DNA from: Bacteroidales bacterium
Lineage (GTDB): Bacteria; Bacteroidota; Bacteroidia; Bacteroidales; UBA3824
NCBI GenBank assembly: GCA_016293845.1
Contig: JAEDDH010000013.1
Location: 38,189 to 102,188, forward strand
DNA length: 64,000 bases
Direction: 5' to 3'
Shown piece by piece: positions 33,081 through 42,553 of the stretch. Below the pieces are notes generated by a model. It was not told the DNA's origin, did not search any database, and was given only the letters and a program-made list of their open reading frames with translations. Position 1 is the first letter of the stretch. The number at the start of each line of letters is the position of its first letter. Made by a program: the position numbers and the translations under genes.

Positions 33081-34280
33081 ATGAATATTCCGCTAATTAT
33101 ATCAAAACGCTATCTATTTGGCGGAAAAAGAAATTTGGTAAACATAATTACTAAAATTTCGATATTTGGCGTTGCGGGCATGACTGCAGCGTTAATTATC
33201 ATTTTATCAGTATTTAACGGATTTGATATGGTGGTGCGCGGACTTATGAATCAAGTAGACCCCGACTTAAAAATAGAATCCATCCGCGGCAAAACATTTT
33301 TGATAGATAGCATTCAAAAACAGCAAATTATAGCACTCGACGGCGTAAGACATTTTGTAGAAAACATTGAAGAGACAGCACTTTTTCAATACGAAAAGCA
33401 CCAAAACATTTCGGTACTCAAAGGTGTAGATTCTAATTACGTGGCTTGCAATGGAGTAGCAGAAAACACATTTGTAGGTAGTTTTATATTAAACGATGAC
33501 AATAATCAGCCGATGTGTGTTATAGGTAGCGATATTGCAGGCAAATTGCAAGTGATGGTAAATGGTTTTCATTACCTTCAAATCTATGTGCCAATACGCA
33601 ACGAACGCATTTCGCTTGTACCCGAAGAGGCTTTTCACCGCTCAATGGCAATGCCTTCGGGTATATTTCACATTCATCAAGATTATGATTCTAAGTTTGT
33701 TTATGTGCCCATCAACTTTGCCAGAGAATTGCTCAACTATGCTCCAAACGAAGTATCATCTATCGAAATATATTGCAACGATAATGCACAACAAGATAAT
33801 ATCGCATCAAAAATCCGCACAATTCTTGGCGATAATTTTACAGTTAAAGACCGTTATCAGCAGCAAGATTTGCTTTACAAAATAATGAAAAGCGAAAAAC
33901 TATCAATCTTTGTAATGCTGATGTTTATATTCATAATAGCCTCGTTCAACATTATAGGTGCGCTCACAATGCTCATTATCGACAAAAAAGGCGACATCGA
34001 AACACTATCGCATCTTGGAGCCGACAATAATTTTATCCGCAAAATATTTGTAAACACAGGTAGATTGATAACCATTATCGGCTCGGTGTCGGGAATGATA
34101 ATTGGTATTGTTTTATGCATGATACAAAAGCACTTTGGCGTAATTGAGTTTCCCGAAGGGTCGTTTATTATCGACTCTTATCCCGTTGACATCAGATATT
34201 GGGATATAGCGGTGTCGCTTGCAGCGGTTATTCTTATAGGTTTTGTGGCATCGATAATACCCGCCCGAAGAATCAAATAA
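33081..34280 (+). CDS. ABC transporter permease of the LolC/LolE type
   Basis: 399 residues. An N-terminal helix (about 20-45, IFGVAGMTAALIIILSVFNGF) leads to a large periplasmic MacB-PCD-like domain (about 46-275) and three C-terminal helices forming an FtsX domain. LMFIFIIASFNIIGALTMLI and the DIETLSHLGADNNFIRKIF coupling region are typical of LolC/E. It probably releases lipoproteins from the inner membrane with LolD and LolA. Often found after rbfA in this phylum. No ATPase gene is adjacent. Confidence 0.88.
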   Translation: MNIPLIISKRYLFGGKRNLVNIITKISIFGVAGMTAALIIILSVFNGFDMVVRGLMNQVDPDLKIESIRGKTFLIDSIQKQQIIALDGVRHFVENIEETALFQYEKHQNISVLKGVDSNYVACNGVAENTFVGSFILNDDNNQPMCVIGSDIAGKLQVMVNGFHYLQIYVPIRNERISLVPEEAFHRSMAMPSGIFHIHQDYDSKFVYVPINFARELLNYAPNEVSSIEIYCNDNAQQDNIASKIRTILGDNFTVKDRYQQQDLLYKIMKSEKLSIFVMLMFIFIIASFNIIGALTMLIIDKKGDIETLSHLGADNNFIRKIFVNTGRLITIIGSVSGMIIGIVLCMIQKHFGVIEFPEGSFIIDSYPVDIRYWDIAVSLAAVILIGFVASIIPARRIK

Positions 34281-34282
34281 CC

Positions 34283-35248
34283 TTACAACTCATTATCAGC
34301 AAACTCTCTAACAGCTGCATCAAAAGCCTTAGCTCCATTGCGATACTCGGGAAAAAGGTCGTAAGTGCGCTCTATAATAGTATCGATATGCGTTCCATAA
34401 TCAAAAACCGCATTCTTAAATACATTAACATTAACATCCATACGCTTAACCTCATCAAATTTTACATCAGCAAAGCCAATAACATCAGGCGCAGATGGCA
34501 AAAACTCAAAATCGCAACCGTCTAATTTGGTGTCGGGAGGCAAAGGTGTTTTAACAAAAGCTTCAAATGGACAATCAACTCCACTAATATTCAAAAACAT
34601 AGATTTAGTAAAGTTTTTTAAATAAACACCTGCCTTAGGTATAGTTTGATTCACAGCCTCCACAATAGCAGCCTCATCGCAATTATTGATAGCTAGTATA
34701 TAAAAGGTGTCGCCACGGTTGATAAGCCAAATTTCAGATTCGCCCAAAGGAATCAACAACGTTTTATTAACAGGCGAAAAACGTATAGGACTTTCTAAAA
34801 TGGCGATTGGCTTAGAACCAATTTCGGGAGTAGTTTTTTGGTCAAGCACCACATTGCCGCCATTTGCCTTAACGGTGCGGGCAAGCGAAATCCATAAACG
34901 TGAATAATTTACACGATAGGCAGAGGCAGATTTCAACACAAGACCGTTAGCCAATTGCAATCCGTTGCGCAACACCTCCGACAAATCTTTTTTAGCATTG
35001 CTACCAAACGAAAACAACGCCGACAAGCCGCCCTTTGCAGCAATGTACGCCTTTTCGGGATAAATAATATTTGGAGCAATACGGCTGAGCAGCACTGCCG
35101 ATGCAAGCTGTTCGGTATCTTTTACAAAAGTTACGTAACGAAAACCACTTTTAACAATTTTTTGCTGAATCCGCACTTCCACGGGTTCTTTTCTGATAAC
35201 TGCTCCAAACATATCGCAGAGCGGTGTGTAACGGCTATTTGTTTCCAT
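34283..35248 (-). CDS. Conserved protein of unknown function
   Basis: 321 residues, no signal peptide or membrane segment. Mixed alpha/beta sequence with stretches such as NKTLLIPLGESEIWLINRGD and FYILAINNCDEAAIV. I do not recognise the family. It is a single gene, convergent with the permease (2-bp gap) and divergent from the Ig-like lipoprotein gene. The N-terminal third could suggest a cofactor-binding sheet but no glycine-rich loop is present. Confidence 0.7.
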   Translation of the reverse strand: METNSRYTPLCDMFGAVIRKEPVEVRIQQKIVKSGFRYVTFVKDTEQLASAVLLSRIAPNIIYPEKAYIAAKGGLSALFSFGSNAKKDLSEVLRNGLQLANGLVLKSASAYRVNYSRLWISLARTVKANGGNVVLDQKTTPEIGSKPIAILESPIRFSPVNKTLLIPLGESEIWLINRGDTFYILAINNCDEAAIVEAVNQTIPKAGVYLKNFTKSMFLNISGVDCPFEAFVKTPLPPDTKLDGCDFEFLPSAPDVIGFADVKFDEVKRMDVNVNVFKNAVFDYGTHIDTIIERTYDLFPEYRNGAKAFDAAVREFADNEL

Positions 35249-35355
35249 CTGTTTTTAAAAAATTGTGAAATCCGTATTATCGCGGCATTTTGTTTACCCA
35301 TAAATGCCGTTTTTTTGTTTTCTTTGCCAAAAATATCAAAAAATACTCAATTAAG

Positions 35356-38334
35356 ATGAATATTATTAAAAACAAATTAATATTTCTGTTAGAAATTGCC
35401 CTTGTATCTTCTATGATATCGGCATTAATGTTTTCGTGCGCACAAATGGGAACTATCAATGGAGGAGATGAAGACGAAGATCCGCCGCGTTTAAAGAAAT
35501 CCAAACCCCAAATATATTCGGGCGATTTTCACAAAAAAAAGGTAAAGATGAAATACGACGAATACTTTACCCTCGAAAAAATCGACCAAAAGTTTCTTAT
35601 GTCGCCGCCTCAGTTTGAGAAAGACCCCAAAATTAAAGTCCACGGCAAAAAAATAATTGTAAAGTTCAAAGAGCCTCTGCGCGACGATACTACATACACA
35701 TTGCAATTTTTCGACTGCATTCAAGATTATCACGAAAGCAACCACGAAGAAGATTTTGATTTTGTATTTTCTACAGGTGCTGTATGCGATAGTTTTGCAA
35801 TAAGTGGCACTGTGCGCGATGCCGAATCTCTTGACAAAGAGCAAGATATACTTGTGGGCATATACACCGAAAGTGTTTTTAACGAAGATTCATGTTTTCT
35901 TAAATACAAACCAAATTACATCACACGCACCGACACTGCAGGACATTTTAAAGTTAAAAACATTGCTCCGGGACGATATAAGATATTCGCACTCAAAGAT
36001 ATAAACGAAAGCCGCAAGTATGATGTTGAGGACGAAACAATTGCATTTCTCAATACCGTTATCGAGCCAGAAGCTCAAACACTTACCAAAATTGACTCAC
36101 TCACAGCCGGAACAGTACTCCACACAGGTGCGCCCGGTCACAAAATTATCGACACACTACAAAACGACACAGTTATCATTCAAAACATTCTTTATACCAC
36201 GCCAAACAACGTTAATCTATATACATTTAATCAAATCAAAACTGTTCAATATATATCCGAACGTCAACGCGACATCCGCTCAAGATTTTTGCTCGTTTTC
36301 AACAAGTCCGTGGGCAACGACACGGTATTGCTCACATACGTACAAGACACACTCACCTCGCCTAAGATGATTTACGATTTCAACTATCATCGCGACAGCT
36401 TGAATGTCTGGTTGTTAGATACTGCCGATGTGCGCAACGACACACTCGAACTCCGAGTTACGTTTTCTACCATCGACTCGCTTCAAAACCCCACCACCGA
36501 AACCGACACGATCCGTCTGCGCTACTCTGTAAAAAAAGCTAAAGCAGGCGACAAAACTTCAAAACAGACAAAAGAAGAAAAAAAATCGCAGATAGATTCT
36601 CTAAACTTTTCGGTATTGTCTAACTTCAAGGGTGATTTTGACCAAAACGGATTGGCAAGTATCCAAATTCCAATTCCAACTATCAAAATGGATACTTCTA
36701 AAATTCATATTTACCAACTCAAAGACTCTACCTTCGACAACGACATGAATCAAAAACTCCTCAAAGCCATGAGGTTAGATAGTGCGCATTTTCGCTTGAT
36801 ATTTAAACGAGGCATCAAAGACGACATTATCTTCTACCCCACCGACACAGTGGTTGATAAAAACTGGTTTTCTGCCACTTACAGTCAAGAGCGTGATACA
36901 GTAGATATCACTATCAAAGATACTGCCATGGTTAAGAAAGGTCGTTTTAAAAATATGCTCAAATATTACAACGAATACTATCTTGACGAAGTACAAAAGC
37001 TCCGCGACACTGTTCCCACTGCCATTATTTCGCAAAAAATAATATCTTACAACCGACCCTCACGCGATAGCATAATTGTGGTGTTAGAAAAGAATCCTCC
37101 ACGCGATATTGATGTTTCAACAATCAATATTACAACCACATACACTCCATGGGCAGATGTTGTAAAAAACCAAAACCGTGTGGTGTTATTATTACGCGAT
37201 ACTGCCGCTCTCAACAAAGATACTTTGGCTGTAAAATTCAACACCTTCGATCGTTACATACGTTCGCAAAAAAGTGAAAAAATAGTAGAACGCACTTTCA
37301 AAGATACACTTTTTGCCATTTATAAGATTAAAATGCCAAAAATCAAATCGGTAAAACGCCTTAGTGCCGACACTATGCAGTTTGTGTTTACCTATCCGCT
37401 CAAAAGTCAACCATATTTCAAACTCACCGACACCGTTTACAATTACAATTGGTACAGCATACAAATGTCGGGAAAACAGGATACGATGACAGTTGCACTC
37501 AATAATTTTGCAGCTAATTTAGACACTCTTAACTATTCAATATCGTATCTTTCGCTAACCCGCCGAGAAAACGATACTCTCATAACCGACACTCTTAGCT
37601 CTATCAAGCCAATTGAAATCGTAGAAGAACAGCAGACAGGACGCAACCGCCGTCGCAGCGACATTGGATTAGATGCACAAAAATCAAAAGAAGAAACTCA
37701 GAAAAACCAAGTAAAAGCCACTCTGCGCATTCCTGTTAAATACGATATTTTCAAAGACACGCTTCATTTGCGCGACCAGCTGATAAAATTTGATTGGGAA
37801 GCCGCCAAAGAATACGAAATCGTAGTAGACGACTCAGCTTTTACAAGTATTCTCGAAACGCCCAACCTATATTACAATAGCAAGGTTAAAATCCGCAAAG
37901 ACGATTATTATGGTAGCATGTCGATTAAACTTCTAAATACCGGCAACATAGAGCATTATCCCGATATCGACGAAGACCTTCCGCCATTTAAAGATATCGA
38001 CACTGCCCGTGTTCGTATACGCAAACGCACTCCATTGGTGACCGACTCTACAGCCGATTATACTGCCATTTCTAAAGGTTTCTTAATTGTATGCCTATGC
38101 AACGACAAAGGCGACATAGTATATTCAAAAACAGCCACTTGCGATGGCGAAGTATTATTCGACTATATTATTCCAGGCGATTATAACCTCAAGATAATCC
38201 ACGACATCAACAGCAACAAAAAGTGGGACACAGGCGACTATCTAAAACACCTCTACCCCGAACGCGTAGTGGCATATCCCCGAAAACAAACCGTCAAGAG
38301 TAAATGGAAGGTTGACGTACTGTGGAAGTTGTAA
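35356..38334 (+). CDS. Large SbsA/Big_5-type Ig-like lipoprotein
   Basis: 992 residues from the ATG at 35356; codons further upstream to 35290 are in frame but unlikely. Lipoprotein signal with the cysteine in LMFSCAQMGT, followed by the GGDEDEDPPRLKKSKP phrase typical of Bacteroidota Ig-like (SbsA/Big_5) lipoproteins. Residues ~50-135 form that Ig domain (IIVKFKEPLRDDTTYTLQF). Several repeated beta-rich segments with Thr/Asp-rich strands follow, and a carboxypeptidase-like beta domain at the C-terminus (DYNLKIIHDINSNKKWDTGD). It is almost twice the usual ~550 residues. Probably a periplasmic or surface scaffold. Confidence 0.82.
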   Translation: MNIIKNKLIFLLEIALVSSMISALMFSCAQMGTINGGDEDEDPPRLKKSKPQIYSGDFHKKKVKMKYDEYFTLEKIDQKFLMSPPQFEKDPKIKVHGKKIIVKFKEPLRDDTTYTLQFFDCIQDYHESNHEEDFDFVFSTGAVCDSFAISGTVRDAESLDKEQDILVGIYTESVFNEDSCFLKYKPNYITRTDTAGHFKVKNIAPGRYKIFALKDINESRKYDVEDETIAFLNTVIEPEAQTLTKIDSLTAGTVLHTGAPGHKIIDTLQNDTVIIQNILYTTPNNVNLYTFNQIKTVQYISERQRDIRSRFLLVFNKSVGNDTVLLTYVQDTLTSPKMIYDFNYHRDSLNVWLLDTADVRNDTLELRVTFSTIDSLQNPTTETDTIRLRYSVKKAKAGDKTSKQTKEEKKSQIDSLNFSVLSNFKGDFDQNGLASIQIPIPTIKMDTSKIHIYQLKDSTFDNDMNQKLLKAMRLDSAHFRLIFKRGIKDDIIFYPTDTVVDKNWFSATYSQERDTVDITIKDTAMVKKGRFKNMLKYYNEYYLDEVQKLRDTVPTAIISQKIISYNRPSRDSIIVVLEKNPPRDIDVSTINITTTYTPWADVVKNQNRVVLLLRDTAALNKDTLAVKFNTFDRYIRSQKSEKIVERTFKDTLFAIYKIKMPKIKSVKRLSADTMQFVFTYPLKSQPYFKLTDTVYNYNWYSIQMSGKQDTMTVALNNFAANLDTLNYSISYLSLTRRENDTLITDTLSSIKPIEIVEEQQTGRNRRRSDIGLDAQKSKEETQKNQVKATLRIPVKYDIFKDTLHLRDQLIKFDWEAAKEYEIVVDDSAFTSILETPNLYYNSKVKIRKDDYYGSMSIKLLNTGNIEHYPDIDEDLPPFKDIDTARVRIRKRTPLVTDSTADYTAISKGFLIVCLCNDKGDIVYSKTATCDGEVLFDYIIPGDYNLKIIHDINSNKKWDTGDYLKHLYPERVVAYPRKQTVKSKWKVDVLWKL

Positions 38335-38352
38335 GCTAAACACATCGAAACA

Positions 38353-39729
38353 ATGAAACCAAAAACACAATATATATGTCAAAACTGCGGTGCAAAATCT
38401 CCCAAGTGGGTGGGCAAATGTCCATCGTGCCAACAGTGGAACACATACGTTGAGGAGATAGTTTCCAACACGGTAAAATCACCGGCTGGCGTTTATCAAA
38501 ATTCTGAAGTGCGCCCCGTAAAAATATCTGAAATCAAAACAGATACGGTAGTTCGTATCGACACCGACAATGCCGAGTTTAACCGCGTGCTCGGTGGAGG
38601 CATTGTGCCGGGGTCGGTAATCCTTATTGGCGGCGAACCGGGTATTGGCAAAAGTACTCTATCAATACAAATTGCGCTCAACATTCCACAAAAAACGCTC
38701 TACGTTTCGGGAGAGGAAAGCGCGTCGCAAATAAAATTACGTGCCGATAGAATAAAAAAATCTTCCGACAACTGCCTTATACTCTGCGAAGTAACTGTAG
38801 AAAACATTATTCCAGCAATACGCGAGGCAAAACCGTCGCTTGTGGTAATCGACTCAATACAAACACTCCGCACAGTTAATGCCGAATCGTCGCCAGGCAC
38901 CGTTACACAAATACGCGAATGTGCCGACATTCTTATCCGTTTTGCAAAAGAAAACAACGTTCCAATCATACTCATAGGTCATATCAACAAAGACGGCAAC
39001 ATAGCAGGACCAAAAATTCTTGAGCACATGGTAGACACTGTTTTGCAGTTCGAAGGCGACAGCTCGCATGTTTACCGTGTGTTGCGAGGCATCAAAAACC
39101 GCTTTGGCACAACATCAGAAGTTGGTATTTTTGAAATGCTTACCGATGGATTGCGCCAAGTGTCAAATCCGGGAGAATTACTTATACATCATCACGATAA
39201 CAACACATCGGGAGTAACAGTTGCTGCCGCAGTTGAAGGTTTGCGACCTTTTGTAATAGAAGTTCAAAGTCTTGTAAGCACGGCAGCATACGGAGTGCCA
39301 CAACGAAGCACCACAGGATTTGACACCAAGCGTTTAAATATGTTGCTTGCCGTTTTAGAACGACGTTGTGGTTTCCGACTCAATACCAAAGATGTTTTCT
39401 TAAACATTGCCGGCGGTATCAAAATCAACGACCCCGCGATGGATCTTTCGGTAATAACGGCAGTTTTAAGCAGCGACCTTGATATAGCAATTCCTCACGA
39501 TGTATGCTTTGCAGGAGAGGTGGGACTTACTGGCGAAATCCGTCCAATATCACGAGTAGAGCAGCGCATAGTTGAAGCTGAAAAAATCGGATTTCACAAA
39601 ATATTCATTTCTTCAGCTCACAAAAAGAACATCGAAAACATCCGCCATACTATAGATATTATCATGGTTTCTAAGATAGAAGAATTATTCAGATTACTCT
39701 TTGTAAAGCGCAGAAATACTCAGGAATAG
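38353..39729 (+). CDS. radA: DNA repair protein RadA
   Basis: Helps process recombination intermediates with RecA. 458 residues. N-terminal four-Cys zinc finger (CQNCGAKSPKWVGKCPSC), RecA-like ATPase with Walker A GGEPGIGKST, the RadA-specific KNRFG motif, and a C-terminal Lon-like domain (about 290-455). It lies 18 bp after the Ig-like lipoprotein gene. The 249-bp stretch after it is AT-rich; I see no gene or strong terminator there, only the accA -7 element. Confidence 0.96.
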   Translation: MKPKTQYICQNCGAKSPKWVGKCPSCQQWNTYVEEIVSNTVKSPAGVYQNSEVRPVKISEIKTDTVVRIDTDNAEFNRVLGGGIVPGSVILIGGEPGIGKSTLSIQIALNIPQKTLYVSGEESASQIKLRADRIKKSSDNCLILCEVTVENIIPAIREAKPSLVVIDSIQTLRTVNAESSPGTVTQIRECADILIRFAKENNVPIILIGHINKDGNIAGPKILEHMVDTVLQFEGDSSHVYRVLRGIKNRFGTTSEVGIFEMLTDGLRQVSNPGELLIHHHDNNTSGVTVAAAVEGLRPFVIEVQSLVSTAAYGVPQRSTTGFDTKRLNMLLAVLERRCGFRLNTKDVFLNIAGGIKINDPAMDLSVITAVLSSDLDIAIPHDVCFAGEVGLTGEIRPISRVEQRIVEAEKIGFHKIFISSAHKKNIENIRHTIDIIMVSKIEELFRLLFVKRRNTQE

Positions 39730-39942
39730 GATTTTTTACAAATGTATCTTCATTTACAATTCTAAACAACAAGTAAATACCTATGATACAAATGTGAAAT
39801 TCTGGATTATTTCTTAGAAACATATTATAATATTTATTTAGTTTAGATTAATAATTGTCGTACATAATAACCATTTCAAATAATAGTAAAAATATCAAAA
39901 GGCATAAATAGATTTTCGGTTTTTTATTAACGAAAGTTTTTT

Positions 39943-39950
39943 TACCTTTG
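39943..39950 (+). promoter_or_regulatory. -7 promoter element of accA
   Basis: TACCTTTG, a perfect -7 match 28 bp before the accA start. No -33 TTTG. Confidence 0.5.
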
Positions 39951-39978
39951 CAGCATACAATAATTAAAAACGAAACTT

Positions 39979-40932
39979 ATGCAACTTCTTGAATTTGAAC
40001 AACCTATACAAGAACTCGAAGACCAACTTGCCAAGGCAGAGGAAATTAAGGCCGCTGGATCGGTAGATATTGACGCCACCATTGCCGACCTTAAAAACAA
40101 GATTTCCGCTACACGCCGCGATATTTACGAACATCTCTCTCCATGGCAGAGGGTTCAAGTTTCGCGTCATCCCGAAAGACCATACACACTCGCATACATC
40201 AACGCCATCTGCGACGATTTTATAGAACTGCATGGCGACCGACAAATCAAAGACGACACCGCTATGGTAGGCGGATGGGGAATGATTGACGGACAAAGCG
40301 TTATGCTATTAGGTCAGCAAAAAGGCGTAAATACCAAAATGCGTCAATACCGCAACTTTGGTATGGCAAATCCCGAAGGATACCGCAAAGCATTACGCTT
40401 AATGCGCATGGCAGAAAAATTCAACAAACCCGTAGTTACATTCATAGATACTCCCGGAGCATATCCTGGAGCCGAAGCCGAAGAACGTGGACAAGCTGAA
40501 GCAATTGCACGCAACATCTACGAAATGTTTCGTATCAAAGTGCCTATCATTTGTATAGTTATAGGCGAAGGAGCTTCGGGCGGTGCAATCGGCATAGGCG
40601 TTGGCGACAGAGTATTTATGCTCGAAAACACTTGGTATTCGGTAATTGCACCCGAATCATGTTCAAGTATTCTTTGGCGCAGTTGGGACTTTAAGCGTGA
40701 TGCAGCTGCAGCTTTAAAGCTCTCTGCTGAAGATATGTACGGCAATCACCTCATCGACGGAATTATAAAAGAACCAATGGGAGGAGCACACTCCAACCCT
40801 GAAGAAATGTTCAAAACTGTAAAAAAGACAATTTTGGACAACCTCAAAGTTCTTAAAGCAATACCTGTAGATGAGCTTCTAAAACAGCGACTTGATAAAT
40901 TTGCCGCAATGGGCGCATTCATAGAAGAATAA
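39979..40932 (+). CDS. accA: Acetyl-CoA carboxylase carboxyltransferase subunit alpha
   Basis: Transfers carboxyl from biotin to acetyl-CoA, making malonyl-CoA for fatty acid synthesis; also the extender supply for the polyene-type cluster. 317 residues, standard. Helical N-terminus (LEFEQPIQELEDQLAK), then the carboxyltransferase core with FIDTPGAYPGAEAEERGQ and IGEGASGGAIGIGVGD. It lies 20 bp before dnaB; the accA-dnaB pairing is seen in other Bacteroidota. Confidence 0.97.
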   Translation: MQLLEFEQPIQELEDQLAKAEEIKAAGSVDIDATIADLKNKISATRRDIYEHLSPWQRVQVSRHPERPYTLAYINAICDDFIELHGDRQIKDDTAMVGGWGMIDGQSVMLLGQQKGVNTKMRQYRNFGMANPEGYRKALRLMRMAEKFNKPVVTFIDTPGAYPGAEAEERGQAEAIARNIYEMFRIKVPIICIVIGEGASGGAIGIGVGDRVFMLENTWYSVIAPESCSSILWRSWDFKRDAAAALKLSAEDMYGNHLIDGIIKEPMGGAHSNPEEMFKTVKKTILDNLKVLKAIPVDELLKQRLDKFAAMGAFIEE

Positions 40933-40952
40933 ACTCAATCTAAGCATTTGAA

Positions 40953-42542
40953 ATGCCCGCCTACAACAATCAGAAAAAAAAGCAGCAGGATATCATAGAT
41001 ATCAACGCTCAGTATGGACGCAAGCCACCCGAGGCAGAAGAACTCGAGGGACTTGTGCTTGGTGCTATTATGCTCGAAAAAGGCTCCGAGATTGAGGTGA
41101 TGAACATCCTCAAACCCGAAAGTTTCTATTCCGACAAGCACAGAAAGATATTTGAGGTGATAGTTCAGTTATCTACCGAACATTTGCCTATAGATATCTA
41201 CACAGTAAGCGAGCGTCTTAGATCAAAAGGAGAATTAGAAGATATAGGCGGAGCATACTACATTGCATCGCTTACCGAACGAGTAGGTAGTGCTGCCCAC
41301 TTGGAATTTCACGCGCGTATCATTGCGCAAAAATATATTCAGCGCGAACTCATCAAAGTTGCATCCGAAATAGAAAACAAGGCATACGACCTGAGTAGCG
41401 ATGTTGACGACCTTCTCAACTTTTCGGAGAAAAAAATCTTCGACCTTGCATACGGCAACATCAAAAACGACACTCAGAGCATGGATCAAGTGCTCAAAGA
41501 GGCAATGGCGCAGTTAGAGGAGGCAAGCAAACGTACCGACGGTCTTAGCGGCGTACCCTCAGGATTTACATCTCTCGACCGCATTACCCAAGGTTGGCAA
41601 CGAAGCGATATGATAGTGGTAGCAGCACGTCCTTCTATGGGTAAAACAGCGTTTGTGCTGTCGATGGCACGCAATATGACAGTCTATCACAAAGTTCCCG
41701 TAGCCATATTCTCTCTCGAAATGTCGGCTGTGCAATTGGTAAACCGACTTATAGTATCCGAAACTGAGTTACCGTCCGACAAAATACGCACAGGCAAGCT
41801 TGAAGATTTTGAATGGATGCAACTCGAAAAGAAAATCAAAAACCTCGAAGGCGCGCCATTATATATCGACGACACTGCAGGTATTTCACTTTTTGAACTT
41901 CGTGCTAAATGTCGCCGCCTCAAAATGCAGCACAATATCGAAATGGTAATAATCGACTACCTACAGCTTATGACAGGTCCACCCGAGGTACGAGGCAACC
42001 GTGAGCAAGAGGTGTCAACAATTTCGCGTGGTATCAAAGCCATAGCCAAAGAGTTAAATATACCAATAATAGCACTTTCGCAGTTGAGCCGTCAGGTAGA
42101 AATGCGTGCAGGCGACAAGCGTCCTCAGCTTAGCGACCTTCGTGAATCGGGTGCGATAGAGCAAGATGCCGATATTGTATGCTTTATCCACCGTCCCGAA
42201 AAATTTGGCATAATGCAAGACGAACAAGGAAATTCTACAGAAGGTCTGGGACAAATTATTATTGCAAAACACCGTAATGGTGCTTTGGAAGATGTCAATT
42301 TGCATTTCCGCGCCGAATTTGCCCGATTTGAAGAGTGGGATAATCAAGGTCTCATGGTTTCAGACGATTCTGGAACTGTAACACAAGTATTAGGCAGCAA
42401 AATGAACGGAGGATCATCAACCATAAGCGACCCAATGGCAGGAATACCGATAATGCCAGACATAGGAGGATACGACCCATTTTCGCCACCGCCGCAAAAC
42501 TTTGGTGCACCAATGCCCGACAACGGAGAAGCACCATTCTAA
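40953..42542 (+). CDS. dnaB: Replicative DNA helicase DnaB
   Basis: Hexameric 5'-3' helicase at the replication fork. 529 residues. DnaB N-terminal domain (PPEAEELEGLVLGAIMLE), linker helix, then a RecA-like C-terminal domain with Walker A ARPSMGKTAF and Walker B VIIDYLQLM, plus SQLSRQVEMR. The C-terminal ~45 residues are a Gly/Pro/Met-rich tail, common in this phylum. No intein is present, unlike in some DnaB genes. It shares a transcript with accA. Confidence 0.97.
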   Translation: MPAYNNQKKKQQDIIDINAQYGRKPPEAEELEGLVLGAIMLEKGSEIEVMNILKPESFYSDKHRKIFEVIVQLSTEHLPIDIYTVSERLRSKGELEDIGGAYYIASLTERVGSAAHLEFHARIIAQKYIQRELIKVASEIENKAYDLSSDVDDLLNFSEKKIFDLAYGNIKNDTQSMDQVLKEAMAQLEEASKRTDGLSGVPSGFTSLDRITQGWQRSDMIVVAARPSMGKTAFVLSMARNMTVYHKVPVAIFSLEMSAVQLVNRLIVSETELPSDKIRTGKLEDFEWMQLEKKIKNLEGAPLYIDDTAGISLFELRAKCRRLKMQHNIEMVIIDYLQLMTGPPEVRGNREQEVSTISRGIKAIAKELNIPIIALSQLSRQVEMRAGDKRPQLSDLRESGAIEQDADIVCFIHRPEKFGIMQDEQGNSTEGLGQIIIAKHRNGALEDVNLHFRAEFARFEEWDNQGLMVSDDSGTVTQVLGSKMNGGSSTISDPMAGIPIMPDIGGYDPFSPPPQNFGAPMPDNGEAPF

Positions 42543-42553
42543 AATCAAAAATT

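Noticed and set aside
39730..39942. Possible gene remnant between radA and accA
   Set aside because: No frame of useful length or similarity could be read; AT-rich spacer only.
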